A stretch of DNA of 64,000 nucleotides from Pseudovibrio sp. Ad37 (GCF_001623075.1 NZ_LMCF01000224.1:1-64000); one strand, 5' to 3'. Counted from the stretch's first letter, positions 18,333 through 27,983 are shown. The notes: generated from the sequence alone by a model not told the origin. A program made the numbers and translations.

Positions 18333-18893
18333 TTACGCCGGAGAGTGCCTCTGCAGATATTCATTTGTGGAGACAATATTGCTGCAAATGAACGACAGCG
18401 AAGCCATAATCGCTGCTTGCACAAACTCTTGCTGAGAAGACGTATCACAGGACCCCGGCTCCCGCGTCGCGCATGCATCGTAAATAATCGTAATCGGATA
18501 TCCAAGTTCTGTCGTCGCATGCGCTGCAGCTGCAATGCAATCCTTACTCATCGACCCACAGATAACCAGCTCCTCGACATTCTCATCATCCAGGATCTGC
18601 TTGAGGTTATTGTTGAGGAAGATGTTAGAGGTATACTTCGTCACGATTGGCTCGTGCGGCAACGGTTTCGCCATATCGTGGATTTCAGCACCAATCGTGC
18701 CTTCAACCGTAAACGGCGCATCTTTCTCTTTAAAATGATGTTGAATGTGAACGATGGTTTGATCCTGAACGCGCGCATTTGTCAGCAACATCTGAATGTT
18801 CCCCGCAGCCTCGAACTGCCCTTCCAACTCACATTTCCCACCGGGAAAGAAGTCGTTCTGACAGTCAATTATCAGCAACGCCGTTCTCGTCAT
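18333..18893 (-). CDS. Isochorismatase-family cysteine hydrolase, array copy 1
   Basis: The 186-residue single-domain hydrolase has the full catalytic triad of the family: Asp10 in IIDCQNDF, Lys86 in IVTKYTSN and Cys119 in GSMSKDCIA. Members hydrolyse amides, nicotinamide, isochorismate or related small molecules. The metal-site His residues of nicotinamidases are not obvious, so it is not clearly PncA. This is the most divergent intact copy near its C-terminus (CATREPGSCDTSS). It belongs to a run of five related loci on this strand. The substrate is unknown. Confidence 0.85.
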   Translation of the reverse strand: MTRTALLIIDCQNDFFPGGKCELEGQFEAAGNIQMLLTNARVQDQTIVHIQHHFKEKDAPFTVEGTIGAEIHDMAKPLPHEPIVTKYTSNIFLNNNLKQILDDENVEELVICGSMSKDCIAAAAHATTELGYPITIIYDACATREPGSCDTSSQQEFVQAAIMASLSFICSNIVSTNEYLQRHSPA

Positions 18894-19038
18894 CTTACGC
18901 TCAACACCTCACGTGACAGACCAACTGCGTAATAGTCTAATAGATATCGATTGACGGAACTCAGCTAGAAAAACCCGCATTTTTCATAAAACCTAGGAGT
19001 AAACACCAGACCTGATAAAGCTCGCACAGCATACTTGC

Positions 19039-19587
19039 TCAGTGACCCAGATATTCCTCAGTCGAAATAACCTTGCCATAGGCGAACGAAAGCGCTGCCA
19101 TAATCGCCCCTTGAACATATTTTGCTGGATCGATTTCGCCTTCAAACTCAAGATCACAGGTCGCACAGGCGTCGTAGATAACAGTGATGGGATAACCAAG
19201 ATCAACAGTCGCACGCGCCGCCGCATCAATGCACATATGAGACATGCCCCCGCAGATCACGATTTCCTCAACACCCACATCCTCTAAAATCTGCTGAAGG
19301 TTCGTGTTCAGGTAACTGTTAGCAGAATACTTGACCACCACATGCTCCCCCTCAGCGGGGCTACAACTATCATGCAGCTCTGCCCCGATGGTTCCCTCAA
19401 CAAGGAACGGAGCATACTTATCTTTAAAAAAATGCTGGATATGGACAATGCAATCATCGTTATCGCGAGCGCTCTTAAGCAAACGCTGAATGTTCGCAGC
19501 AGATTCAACCTGGCCCTCGAGTTCACACTTCCCCCCCGGGAAGAAGTCGTTCTGACAATCAATGATGATTAGGGCTTTTTTGGCCAT
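19039..19587 (-). CDS. Isochorismatase-family cysteine hydrolase, array copy 2
   Basis: This 182-residue paralog of the neighbours has an intact triad: Asp10 (IIIDCQNDF), Lys86 (VVVKYSAN) and Cys119 (GGMSHMCID). A GAGGGG ribosome site lies immediately before the ATG. The sequence FFPGGKCELEGQ is shared with copy 1. About 145 bases separate it from copy 1, while it follows copy 3 after about 35 bases, so copies 3 and 2 are probably cotranscribed. Confidence 0.87.
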   Translation of the reverse strand: MAKKALIIIDCQNDFFPGGKCELEGQVESAANIQRLLKSARDNDDCIVHIQHFFKDKYAPFLVEGTIGAELHDSCSPAEGEHVVVKYSANSYLNTNLQQILEDVGVEEIVICGGMSHMCIDAAARATVDLGYPITVIYDACATCDLEFEGEIDPAKYVQGAIMAALSFAYGKVISTEEYLGH

Positions 19588-19621
19588 ATCCCCTCAGGAG
19601 GTTGCTCATCCAAAACGTCGA

Positions 19622-20182
19622 TTACGCTCCATTCAACGAATGCAGGAATTCATCGGTAGAAATCACGTTGCTATGCGCAAATCTTAAAGACGCCATCATA
19701 GCAGTGTGAACATGATCCGCTGGGACGGTTACGCCATTGAACTCAAGATCCTCTGTGGCGCACGCATCGTAGATGATGGTCAGCGGATAACCCAGATCAA
19801 GGGTCTGACGCGCGGTCGCATTCACGCAGTTCTGGCTCATAGAACCACACATGACGATCTCATCAATACCAGCCTCAACAAGGATCTGCTGCAGGTTGGT
19901 GTCCTTATAGCCATTCATGTAGTTTTTAACGACAACGGGCTCCCCGTTCATGGGCCTTGCACACTCGTTAATCTCCACCCCTAGCGATCCCTCAACCAGA
20001 TAAGGCTCTGTTTTATCTTTGTACATGTGTTGAAGGTGGATGACGTTTTCGTCGTTGTCTCGCACCATCTCAAGAAGACGGGCAATATTTTTTCCTGCTT
20101 CCACCTGCCCTGCTAAAGGACAGCTACCACCGGGAAAATAATCGTTCTGGCAGTCGATAATGATCAGGGCCCTTTTAGGCAT
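19622..20182 (-). CDS. Isochorismatase-family cysteine hydrolase, array copy 3
   Basis: The 186-residue protein starts at the ATG at 20182 (GAGG seven bases upstream; a start at 20188 is less likely). The triad is Asp10 (IIIDCQNDY), Lys86 (VVVKNYMN) and Cys119 (GSMSQNCVN). It shares the YDACAT...EF...V-x-A-x-x-VH region with the other copies. Its role is unknown. The clustering suggests duplication with substrate diversification. Confidence 0.87.
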   Translation of the reverse strand: MPKRALIIIDCQNDYFPGGSCPLAGQVEAGKNIARLLEMVRDNDENVIHLQHMYKDKTEPYLVEGSLGVEINECARPMNGEPVVVKNYMNGYKDTNLQQILVEAGIDEIVMCGSMSQNCVNATARQTLDLGYPLTIIYDACATEDLEFNGVTVPADHVHTAMMASLRFAHSNVISTDEFLHSLNGA

Positions 20183-20340
20183 AAGCACACCTCAGTCCTA
20201 TTGGTCTTATTTGAGCAAACAATAAGGCCAACACGTTTAAGCATGCCGGATTTTAAAAAGCAGATTTTATAAAATCCCGAGCTATCCCTGATCAGAAGCC
20301 GGCCTCAGGAGCCGCCTTCTGAAAGCAGTAAAAGCCTGAG

Positions 20341-20673
20341 TTATGCAGCCAGATATTCATCTGTGCTGACAACTTTGCCATACGCAAAGGCCAGGGATGC
20401 CATAAACGCGCCATGCACGTATTTCGCAGGAATAGTCTCGCCGTTGTGTTCCATATCCAATGTCGCACAAGCATCACCAATAATGGTTGCTGTGTATCCC
20501 AAATCAACCGCGGCACGAACTGTCGCATCAATGCAGTTGTGAGACATAGAGCCAACGACGACCAGATGCTCAATGCCCTGCTCATCCAGCAATTCTTTCA
20601 GATTGGTTTCCAGAAAGCTATTTGCAAACTGCTTGGTTACGAGCGGCTCACCATCCTGAGGCAACACATCATC
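20341..20673 (-). pseudogene. Isochorismatase-family hydrolase, array copy 4, 5'-truncated
   Basis: The reading frame starts abruptly at DDVLPQDGEPLVTKQF, corresponding to about residue 73 of the intact paralogs. It keeps the Lys (LVTKQF) and Cys (SMSHNCID) of the triad but has lost the Asp-bearing strand. An in-frame TAG lies directly upstream. The break coincides with the 5' end of the divergent regulator gene, so a deletion between two head-to-head genes explains both truncations. It is unlikely to be active. Confidence 0.8.
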
Positions 20674-21584
20674 CTATCGGCATCCTGTCCTACACCGGCG
20701 CACAACTCTCAGCGGTTTATGGGCTAATCGATATGTTCCACGCTGCCAGCAAAAGCAATGCCAGCAGCATCGAAGCAACCGTGCTTCACGAAGATCAGAT
20801 CAGCTCAATCGGAGCCACTACCTTCTCGGCGATAATCCTGCCTCCCTGTCTGGTCGATGATCACCCGACCGTCTCACCAGCACTCGTCCAATGGCTCAAA
20901 CACCAGCATGAGCATGGCGCCATTCTCTGCTCAATCTGCGTCGGTGCAATGCTGCTCGCCGAAACGGGCATTCTTGACAACAGGCCCGCCACAACCCATT
21001 GGGCAATCACCGAGGATTTTGCGAAGAAGTACCCTTTGGTACAGCTCGATACTGATAAAATGATCGTCGACGAAGGTGACATCATCACCGCAGGCGGCAT
21101 CATGGCATGGACCGATCTGGGCCTCAGGCTGATTGACCACTTCATCGATCACACAACCATGCTCGAAGTCTCCCGCAGATTTCTCATCGACCCAGCCGGG
21201 AGAGAACAGAAAAACTACAGCCGTTTCTATCCCAACTACTCACACGGTGATCAGGCGATTTTGAAGGCCCAACATTGGCTTCAGACCACCTATAAGCAAA
21301 AACTGACAGTACCCGAAATGGCAGAGAAAGCCGGACTGACAGGTCGAACTTTCCAAAGACGGTTTGAAGTCGCCACAGGGCACACACCAAACACCTATTT
21401 ACAGCAACTCCGCATAACCGAAGCACGCCAGCAGTTGGAGCAGACCAAACGGTCTTTCAATGAGATCGCATGGGAAGTCGGCTATGAGGACCCAACAGCT
21501 TGCCGCCGCGTGTTCATCAAAACCACAGGCCTCAGCCCTGGTCAGTACCGACAAAAATTCGGATATCAAAGCGCTGCAGCTTAA
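20622..21584 (+). CDS. GlxA-type AraC regulator (DJ-1/PfpI domain plus AraC HTH), probably 5'-truncated
   Basis: From about 20673 the sequence is a complete GlxA-type regulator. The N-terminal DJ-1/PfpI domain begins PIGILSYTGAQLSAVYGL and has the nucleophile-elbow-like CSICVGAMLLA. The C-terminal AraC domain has two HTHs (LTVPEMAEKAGLTGRTFQRRF and FNEIAWEVGYEDPTACRRVF). No natural start is visible at the domain boundary. The only upstream option is a TTG at 20622, inside the antisense copy-4 fragment. The gene therefore seems to have lost its own start and promoter. GlxA-type proteins often control neighbouring isochorismatase-like hydrolases, which fits the array. Confidence 0.7.
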   Translation: MQTAWLRAAHHPEATHHPIGILSYTGAQLSAVYGLIDMFHAASKSNASSIEATVLHEDQISSIGATTFSAIILPPCLVDDHPTVSPALVQWLKHQHEHGAILCSICVGAMLLAETGILDNRPATTHWAITEDFAKKYPLVQLDTDKMIVDEGDIITAGGIMAWTDLGLRLIDHFIDHTTMLEVSRRFLIDPAGREQKNYSRFYPNYSHGDQAILKAQHWLQTTYKQKLTVPEMAEKAGLTGRTFQRRFEVATGHTPNTYLQQLRITEARQQLEQTKRSFNEIAWEVGYEDPTACRRVFIKTTGLSPGQYRQKFGYQSAAA

Positions 21585-22138
21585 TGAGGTTGGGTCAAAA
21601 ACTCATCCGTCGAAACAACAGCCGCATTGGAAAAGATGAGAGAAGCCATAATTGAGGCCTGTACATCATCCACGGACACTTCACGCCCACGGAACTCTAT
21701 GCAGCTCGCTGCGCAGGCATCGTACACAACAGTAACCGGGTAGCCGAGATCCAAAGTCGCCCGTGCTGTCTCAACAATGCAGTATTGTGTCATCGAACCG
21801 CAGATCACCAGATCATCTATCTTATGATCTGTCAGCAACTCCCGCAGGTTCGTCCCTTCTAGGGCATTGAAGTTATATTTTGTTACAACCGCCTCATCAG
21901 CTTTCGGCCAAACCATCTTGTTGATCTTAGCACCAAAAGACCCTTCTGTCATGTAAGGCGATTTTGGATCTTTGTAGACATGCTTGATGTGTATTACGAA
22001 CTCGTGGTGCTCTCTGGCGTCTTTCAAAATCTCAACAATATTCCCGACAGCTTCCATTTGCTTAGGCAATTCAAACTTGCCACCTGGAAAATGATCGTTC
22101 TGGCACGCGATGATGAGCAAAGCAGTGTTATGCGTCAT
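21581..22138 (-). CDS. Isochorismatase-family protein, array copy 5, catalytic Asp replaced by Ala
   Basis: The 185-residue paralog starts at the ATG at 22138 (GAGGG upstream), not at the longer 22159. It keeps Lys87 (VVTKYNFN) and Cys120 (GSMTQYCIV), but the N-terminal motif reads LLIIACQNDH where copies 1-3 read IIDCQND. Residue 11, the general-base Asp of the family, is therefore Ala (codon GCG). The fold is otherwise intact. It may be an inactive or altered-function member. It overlaps the convergent regulator by four bases. Confidence 0.83.
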   Translation of the reverse strand: MTHNTALLIIACQNDHFPGGKFELPKQMEAVGNIVEILKDAREHHEFVIHIKHVYKDPKSPYMTEGSFGAKINKMVWPKADEAVVTKYNFNALEGTNLRELLTDHKIDDLVICGSMTQYCIVETARATLDLGYPVTVVYDACAASCIEFRGREVSVDDVQASIMASLIFSNAAVVSTDEFLTQPH

Positions 22139-22333
22139 ACCCAACCCTCTACAGCGCATCCCTGCTGGACTGGTTCAGCTTCACATGGGAAACGCCTATA
22201 AAGCCTTAGAGTCTGCTGCGTAGGAACTCTTGAACAGAGCAGACTCTAGGAAAAATTTACCAGCTGCATACTAGGAGCCAAAGTATTTAATCGACGCGCA
22301 CACAAACAGTCGGATTTTAGAAAACTCGGAGGG

Positions 22334-22831
22334 TTAGCTTATACTCTCGGCTTCTTCTACCCGAACAAACTTCAGCACCAACCAGGTAGAAATGCGGAGT
22401 GCCAGCCATCGCAAAAGCATCGCAATAAACAAAGTAAACAAAAACATCAGTATGGCAACAATTGCTATGGCATCTGAGTTATCTATTGCGCCCCATTGAG
22501 CCATAACCTCTGAAAAGCTCGCTTCAGATGGATACATTATGATCGCGATTAACCAGTAAAAAGGTATTTCTAAGAGGGTGCTTATAACAGCGAGATTATA
22601 CAATTGGTTCTCTGAGAAGACCTGACCATACTTCTTCACAGTGAAGACGACAACACAGATCGCAGCGAACATCCCAGGTATGATCACATCAAGTGCACCG
22701 ATCACTATCAGAAACTGAATTGAGTCACTCAAAGAGTTCAAGTTAGAAAATACATTGTGGGCTATAAATCCAATAAGAATATACAAGAGGGCCATCCCCA
22801 AGACCCACTGCGAGCTAACATTCTTCGTCAC
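22334..22831 (-). CDS. Membrane protein of unknown function
   Basis: I do not recognise this 165-residue protein. It has about four hydrophobic segments (roughly residues 8-26, 38-64, 82-102 and 120-145) and ends with a short charged tail (VRVEEAESIS). Codon use and base content are AT-richer than in the neighbouring operons, as for the next three genes, suggesting a shared origin. No partner gene gives a clue to function. Confidence 0.6.
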   Translation of the reverse strand: MTKNVSSQWVLGMALLYILIGFIAHNVFSNLNSLSDSIQFLIVIGALDVIIPGMFAAICVVVFTVKKYGQVFSENQLYNLAVISTLLEIPFYWLIAIIMYPSEASFSEVMAQWGAIDNSDAIAIVAILMFLFTLFIAMLLRWLALRISTWLVLKFVRVEEAESIS

Positions 22832-23011
22832 TATTTTAATCTCCCTAACACAATTGATTATAGCTTGAGCCTATTAAGTCACCAATCCGTATGCTTCACT
22901 TTTTCCGATTCATGAAAGCCTTCTGCAGGTCGTTAAATGGCAAGTACTTCAACAACTAAGCGGACGGTATAAACCGCAGATTTTGATTGGGTTAATTTCT
23001 CAAAGAACACA

Positions 23012-23350
23012 CTAAACAGCTCTGTGTGTGCCTTGATGATAAATCATGGACCACTGCCCACCTTCGAGTTTCCAGATGGAAGTCCGCTGCGTCTCATTCT
23101 CGACAATGCTGTAAAACACCTGAACGAGTTCCTCACTCAACTTACGCAAGCGAAAATTCTCAATTGTTCTGACCGGATAATCCGCCGCCTCGCTCGGAAG
23201 CTCAGCGAGGACCTGCGCTCGATCATATGTCCGGCCACTTGCACCAATCTCAATGAAGTCTGCGTGAAGTAACAACTCAAGTTGTCTCTTATCTCCTCGA
23301 GTAGCAGGCCTCAAAAGCTGTTGCTCTAAGAAAAGAAATTGTTCCTGCAT
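23012..23350 (-). CDS. DUF4440 / NTF2-like small protein
   Basis: This 112-residue protein has the SnoaL/NTF2-like pattern: an N-terminal helix (LEQQLLRP...LELLLHADFIEIGASGRTYDRAQVL) then beta strands ending SIWKLEGGQWSMIYHQGT. This is typical of DUF4440 proteins, which form small barrels binding hydrophobic ligands, some enzymatic. It starts three bases after the stop of the upstream membrane-protein gene, so they are cotranscribed. Confidence 0.75.
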   Translation of the reverse strand: MQEQFLFLEQQLLRPATRGDKRQLELLLHADFIEIGASGRTYDRAQVLAELPSEAADYPVRTIENFRLRKLSEELVQVFYSIVENETQRTSIWKLEGGQWSMIYHQGTHRAV

Positions 23351-23353
23351 AGG

Positions 23354-23821
23354 TTATCCAATAGCCTTGAGTACTCTTTTGTACGCCTTCTTCTCAGCTC
23401 TTTTGCATCCAAGTTTAAGCCCTAACCAAATTGTCCCAAACTTGAAGAAAGCAAAAAATAACACCGCAAAAAATAGCGTATTCACGTCATTTAAGATTTG
23501 CCCTTTGCTAGGATCTCCAAACACAATGATAGTTGTAATAACTCCCTCTAAAATGAGCGCTCCAACTAAGCATAGTCCAGTAAGTTTGAGTAAGATAAAT
23601 CCTTCAAGATATACATCGTGCCGGTTATAGATAGTTTTACCCACCCAATATCCTGCAAACATAGCAATCATGTAAGAAACATACCCAATCGAAAGCTCCA
23701 GCCCCAAGAAAGTAGCACTCAATAACCCTAAAACGGGGAGTCCGATTGTCAGCAATGCCAAAAGAGCCGTAAACCGGCCTGCATACTTCAACAAACTAAT
23801 TTGCGAACCATCCATAATCAC
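23354..23821 (-). CDS. Small polytopic membrane protein, possibly ABZJ_00895-like
   Basis: This 155-residue protein has about four transmembrane helices (near 13-37, 43-60, 75-98 and 112-135) and a basic C-terminus (CKRAEKKAYKRVLK). The segment YVSYMIAMFAGYWVGKT followed by a charged stretch reminds me of the ABZJ_00895 membrane family, but I cannot confirm this. Start is GTG 23821 or ATG 23815. It is coupled to the downstream DUF4440 gene. Confidence 0.55.
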   Translation of the reverse strand: MIMDGSQISLLKYAGRFTALLALLTIGLPVLGLLSATFLGLELSIGYVSYMIAMFAGYWVGKTIYNRHDVYLEGFILLKLTGLCLVGALILEGVITTIIVFGDPSKGQILNDVNTLFFAVLFFAFFKFGTIWLGLKLGCKRAEKKAYKRVLKAIG

Positions 23822-23846
23822 TAGTCAAATATCCTCAATCAAAAAG

Positions 23847-24461
23847 CTAACTTATCGTTTTTATACGCTTTTCAGCAAACCACTGGCCTACCACCAACCC
23901 CAAAGCGGCACAAAATGCCATGCCTAAAAAATGAAGCAGTAGCAATAACATCAACCCAAAAGAGACAGATAAATCAATCCCAAATCCAGAAAACAGTACG
24001 GCAACCAAACCAAATATAAAACGCGCCATGAAGTCCAAAGGGGTTTGACTAAGAGGACTAACGATCAATAGTTCTCGCTCAAATCCCGCGAAATCAAAGC
24101 CATTTCCAACAAGACCACTATTACTTACATACTGCTCAATAATATGAAGAAGAATGGTACTGTCGGTAGCTTCCTTAAAAACTAGAACAGACAAGTAAGC
24201 ACATGCTGAACAAGCTAATGCCAACTTACACAAGTCCTTAGTTTTGATTTTTTGATGGTTTGAACGAAACAGATCAAATCCGATAATAATACCTGAAATC
24301 ACCAACAAAATCGTAGGAAGGCTATTAGCTCTGATTGCAACACCAAACAGCTTTTGAGTGTAATGTAAAGCCAGCCAAATGCTCAAATAGAGCAAGATAT
24401 ACACGATCCCATATGTGACTGCCGTTTTTTCAATTCGCCACAAAGGCCTAGCACTTGGCAT
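23847..24461 (-). CDS. Membrane protein of unknown function
   Basis: I do not recognise this protein of about 204 residues. I prefer the ATG at 24461 (MPSARPLWRIEKTAV, GAGG nine bases upstream) over the open extension to 24506. Hydrophobic helices lie near residues 13-35, 45-62, 74-90 and in the last third, where two strong ones occur. The loop between contains HIIEQYVSNSGLVGNG. It is the first gene of a short minus-strand run with 23354 and 23012. Confidence 0.55.
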   Translation of the reverse strand: MPSARPLWRIEKTAVTYGIVYILLYLSIWLALHYTQKLFGVAIRANSLPTILLVISGIIIGFDLFRSNHQKIKTKDLCKLALACSACAYLSVLVFKEATDSTILLHIIEQYVSNSGLVGNGFDFAGFERELLIVSPLSQTPLDFMARFIFGLVAVLFSGFGIDLSVSFGLMLLLLLHFLGMAFCAALGLVVGQWFAEKRIKTIS

Positions 24462-24599
24462 GCATAAATTCCTCACTCTGAAAACAGTGCGCATAAACAC
24501 ATGCAATTTTAGGTTTAGTCAAGTGAACACTAAATGCACTTTGTAAATGAGCCTTTTCTAGGCCTCTATAAGTCTGACATCATTAAGTTCCATGAGAAT

Positions 24600-24630
24600 A
24601 AAAAAAACCCGGCGCCTCTCGACACCGGGT
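24600..24630 (-). terminator. Terminator of the nqr operon
   Basis: ACCCGG...CCGGGT with a 12-base loop is followed on the minus strand by eight T. It lies 29 bases past the nqrF stop. Confidence 0.85.
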
Positions 24631-24658
24631 CTCTCAATTCTTGCAATGCTCTCAGCGT

Positions 24659-25882
24659 TTAGCCGCCGAAGTCGTCCAGCATGATGTCTTCACGTTCCAC
24701 GCCCATATCAACCAGCATGTTGATCACGGATTGGTTCATGATTGGAGGACCACACATGTAGTACTCGCAGTCTTCTGGCGCAGCGTGGTCCTTCAGGTAC
24801 TCGTTGTAGAGCACGTTGTGAATGAACCCGGTGTAACCGTCCCAGTCATCATCTGGCTGCGGATCAGAAAGCGCCACATGCCATGTGAAGTTCGGGAATT
24901 CTTTCGCCAGCTGGTCGAAGTCCTCAACAAAGAACATCTCTTTCTTGGAACGTGCACCGTACCAGAAAGTGATCTTACGATCGCGGTTCTCAAGACGCTT
25001 CAACTGATCGAAGATGTGCGAGCGCATAGGCGCCATACCAGCACCACCACCGATGAACACCATTTCCTTGTCGGTTTCGCGAGCAAAGAACTCACCAAAC
25101 GGACCGGAAATCGTCACCTTGTCACCCGGCTTCAGGTTGAAGATGAAGGAGGACATCTTACCGGCAGGAATACCCTGAGTGCCCGGAGGAGGCGACGCCA
25201 CACGAACGTTCAGCATGATCATGCCTTTTTCGTCCGGGTAGTTGGCCATGGAGTAAGCGCGTTCAACTGGCTCATCCACGATGGACTCATACTGCCAGAG
25301 ATTGAACTTATCCCAGTCTCCGCGGTACTGCTCTTCAATATGGAAGTCAGTGTACTTCAGCTTGTGCGCAGGGGCTTCAATCTGAATGTAACCACCAGCA
25401 CGGAAGTTCACGTCTTCGCCTTCAGGCAGGTCCAGAACCAGCGACTTAATGAAGGTTGCAACGTTCTCGTTGGAGCGAACAGTACACTCCCACTTTTTCA
25501 CGCCGAACACTTCTTCAGGCACTTCGATCTTCATGTCCTGCTTCACAGCAACCTGACAGGAAAGACGGTCACCGCAGCGTGCTTCACGCTTGGTGATATG
25601 GCTTTCTTCAGTCGCCAGAATAGAACCACCACCCTCGTGCACTTTCACGCGGCACTGGGCACAGGTACCACCGCCACCACAGGCGGAAGGAACGAAGATT
25701 TTCTGATCGGCCAGAACGTTGAGAAGCTTGCCACCCGCAGGAACGGAGAGCGTCTTCTCACCATTGATACTGATCTGAACATCACCGGATGCAACCAGCT
25801 TGCTGCGTGCCATCAAAATGACGATCACCAGCGCAAGCACGATCAGAGTGAAGAGCGTAATGCCCCAGGTAAAGTCTTGCAT
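24659..25882 (-). CDS. nqrF: Na+-translocating NADH:quinone reductase subunit F
   Basis: This 407-residue electron-entry subunit has an N-terminal transmembrane helix (residues about 6-26). A 2Fe-2S ferredoxin domain follows with Cys68, Cys74, Cys77 and Cys109 ([10 protein letters not shown]...C), then an FAD-binding domain (RAYSMANYP) and an NADH-binding domain ([12 protein letters not shown], ending FGG). It oxidises NADH and passes electrons through FAD and the 2Fe-2S centre to the membrane subunits. It is last in the operon, 12 bases after nqrE. Confidence 0.96.
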   Translation of the reverse strand: MQDFTWGITLFTLIVLALVIVILMARSKLVASGDVQISINGEKTLSVPAGGKLLNVLADQKIFVPSACGGGGTCAQCRVKVHEGGGSILATEESHITKREARCGDRLSCQVAVKQDMKIEVPEEVFGVKKWECTVRSNENVATFIKSLVLDLPEGEDVNFRAGGYIQIEAPAHKLKYTDFHIEEQYRGDWDKFNLWQYESIVDEPVERAYSMANYPDEKGMIMLNVRVASPPPGTQGIPAGKMSSFIFNLKPGDKVTISGPFGEFFARETDKEMVFIGGGAGMAPMRSHIFDQLKRLENRDRKITFWYGARSKKEMFFVEDFDQLAKEFPNFTWHVALSDPQPDDDWDGYTGFIHNVLYNEYLKDHAAPEDCEYYMCGPPIMNQSVINMLVDMGVEREDIMLDDFGG

Positions 25883-25894
25883 CTACTCGTCCCC

Positions 25895-26503
25895 TTACAG
25901 CTTCACGCCTGAGAAAGCCATGAAACCCATAGCCATCAGACCAGCAGTGATGAAGGTGATGCCAAGACCCTGTAGTCCATCAGGAACATCAGAGTATTTC
26001 AGCTTTTCACGCACACCAGCCATTGCAGTAATCGCCAGCGCCCAACCGATACCGGAGGACACACCGTAAACGGATGCTTCACCCAGATTGTAATCACGCT
26101 CCACCATGAACAAAGAACCACCCATAATCGCGCAGTTCACTGTGATCAGCGGCAGGAAGATACCCAGCGCGTTGTAAAGCGCAGGAACGTAGCGATCGAG
26201 GAACATCTCGAGGATCTGCACCACAGCAGCGATAACGCCGATGTAGGAGATCAAGCCCAGAAAGCGCAGATCAGTGCCTTCAAGCCCAGCCCATGCCAAC
26301 GCATTGTCATTGAGCAGTGTGGTGTAAAGCACGTTGTTGATTGGCACAGTCAGCGCCTGCACAACAACAACGGAGATACCCAGACCCAGCGCAGTCTCAA
26401 CCTTCTTGGAAACCGCAAGGAACGTACACATTCCAAGGAAGAAGGAGAGCGCGAGGTTCTCGATAAAGATCGCCTTAACGGCGAGGGAAAGAAGCCCTTC
26501 CAT
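25895..26503 (-). CDS. nqrE: Na+-translocating NADH:quinone reductase subunit E
   Basis: This 202-residue protein has six transmembrane helices. The inverted-repeat half-motifs with cysteines are typical of NqrE/RnfA ([11 protein letters not shown] near 24 and [11 protein letters not shown] near 115). With NqrD it binds the intramembrane iron/2Fe-2S site between the two cysteine-bearing half-helices. It is two bases from nqrD. Confidence 0.95.
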   Translation of the reverse strand: MEGLLSLAVKAIFIENLALSFFLGMCTFLAVSKKVETALGLGISVVVVQALTVPINNVLYTTLLNDNALAWAGLEGTDLRFLGLISYIGVIAAVVQILEMFLDRYVPALYNALGIFLPLITVNCAIMGGSLFMVERDYNLGEASVYGVSSGIGWALAITAMAGVREKLKYSDVPDGLQGLGITFITAGLMAMGFMAFSGVKL

Positions 26504-26505
26504 AA

Positions 26506-27162
26506 TCAGTGAGCTCCCTCAGTTTCCATGATTTTATAGTCGCGCTTCTCAACCTGCGCAGGCTTCCAGGTACGGAAACCCCAGATCAGCAGACCGATCA
26601 CGAAGAACGCGGACGGAGGCAGCAGCAGCAGGCCGTTTGGCACATACCAGCCACCGTTGTTCACGGTCTCAAGGATCTGCACACCAAACAGGGAACCTGA
26701 GCCAAGCAGCTCACGCACAACACCAACCAGCAACAGGATCAGGGAGTAGCCCAGACCATTACCGATACCATCAAGGAAAGATGGGATTGGCGGGTTCTTC
26801 ATAGCGTACGCTTCCGCGCGGCCCATAACGATACAGTTAGTGATGATCAGACCAACAAACACGGAGAGTGTCTTAGAAATCTCGTAGAGATACGCCTTCA
26901 GAACCTGATCAACCAGAATAACGAGAGACGCAATAATCACCATCTGCACGATAATGCGGATAGAAGATGGGATCTGGTTACGCAGAAGGGAGATGAAGAA
27001 GTTGGAGAACGCTGTCACAAGCGTCACCGCGATCGCCATCACCAGCGCAACCTTCAAAGAAGAGGTTACCGCAAGCGCGGAACAGATGCCAAGAACCTGA
27101 AGCGTGATCGGGTTGTTATCGACCATCGGGTCCTTGAGCATGGACAAGTCTTTGCCAGCCAT
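26506..27162 (-). CDS. nqrD: Na+-translocating NADH:quinone reductase subunit D
   Basis: This 218-residue polytopic subunit is homologous to NqrE in its symmetric halves. It has [13 protein letters not shown] near residue 24 and [15 protein letters not shown] near 108, each with the conserved cysteine of the intramembrane iron site. The start ATG overlaps the stop of nqrC by one base. Confidence 0.95.
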   Translation of the reverse strand: MAGKDLSMLKDPMVDNNPITLQVLGICSALAVTSSLKVALVMAIAVTLVTAFSNFFISLLRNQIPSSIRIIVQMVIIASLVILVDQVLKAYLYEISKTLSVFVGLIITNCIVMGRAEAYAMKNPPIPSFLDGIGNGLGYSLILLLVGVVRELLGSGSLFGVQILETVNNGGWYVPNGLLLLPPSAFFVIGLLIWGFRTWKPAQVEKRDYKIMETEGAH

Positions 27163-27983
27163 TACGCCTCTCCTTTTTTCAGATTGTCGAGGAAGGTCTT
27201 GAAGCCCTGCTCGCCCATCCAGAATTTGACGAGGTTGTCGACACCACGAGATGTCAGCGTTGCACCTGCAATCGCATCAATGTGGTGTTTGGAGCCATCA
27301 ATACCCGCTGGAGCCGCTTTGCCAACACCGATGTCCACGGACCCGTTATCGCCATAAACCAGCTTGCCCGGCCATTGAGCCATCCATTTTGGATTGTCTA
27401 CTTCCGCACCAAGACCCGGGGTCTCACCGTGGGAGTAAAAACGCAGGCCATACACTTCATTGCCATCAGCGTTGAGTGCGATGAAACCATAAAGCGTGGA
27501 CCACAGACCGTAGCCGTGCACTGGCAGAATGATACGCTCAATCTTGCCTGCATCATCGCGCAGCAGATAAACTGAAGCCAGTTTAGCCTGACGTTTGATG
27601 GATGCTGGATCATTATCCAAAGCAACGGAAAGAACCGGATCTTTCGCAGCAGCGCGCTGGTCATAGGTCGCAGCGTCTGCCGCATCAGAGAACTTGCCAG
27701 TTGCAACATCAACAAGCCGCGGCTCAAAGGCACCAAATGCCTTCTCAACGTCGACACCAGCCTCGAAAAGACCAGCAACCTTGAGGATGTTGGTTTTCTT
27801 ATCCAGCGTTTTGTTGATTTCCTGCTGAGGCTTAAGCAGCACCGCAGCGCCGGAAACAATCATCGAACAGATCAGACACAGAACCACAGCAACGGTAATC
27901 GTACGCGGAGCTGAGTCCAGAGGCATCGCGTTGAAGCGCGCCCAAAGACCTGTAGGAGCTGTTGTGTTTTCAGCATTAGGCAT
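27162..27983 (-). CDS. nqrC: Na+-translocating NADH:quinone reductase subunit C (FMN-bearing)
   Basis: The 273-residue subunit has one N-terminal transmembrane helix (about 28-50) and a periplasmic domain with the flavinylation motif [10 protein letters not shown], in which Thr242 should carry covalent FMN. The FMN is attached by ApbE, whose gene is divergently encoded across the operon promoter region. It overlaps nqrB by eight bases. Confidence 0.95.
   Translation of the reverse strand: MPNAENTTAPTGLWARFNAMPLDSAPRTITVAVVLCLICSMIVSGAAVLLKPQQEINKTLDKKTNILKVAGLFEAGVDVEKAFGAFEPRLVDVATGKFSDAADAATYDQRAAAKDPVLSVALDNDPASIKRQAKLASVYLLRDDAGKIERIILPVHGYGLWSTLYGFIALNADGNEVYGLRFYSHGETPGLGAEVDNPKWMAQWPGKLVYGDNGSVDIGVGKAAPAGIDGSKHHIDAIAGATLTSRGVDNLVKFWMGEQGFKTFLDNLKKGEA

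Noticed and set aside
24641-25912. 423-codon plus-strand open frame
   Set aside because: It is antisense to nqrF, which has all catalytic motifs. Codon bias in these genes leaves long open frames on the opposite strand.
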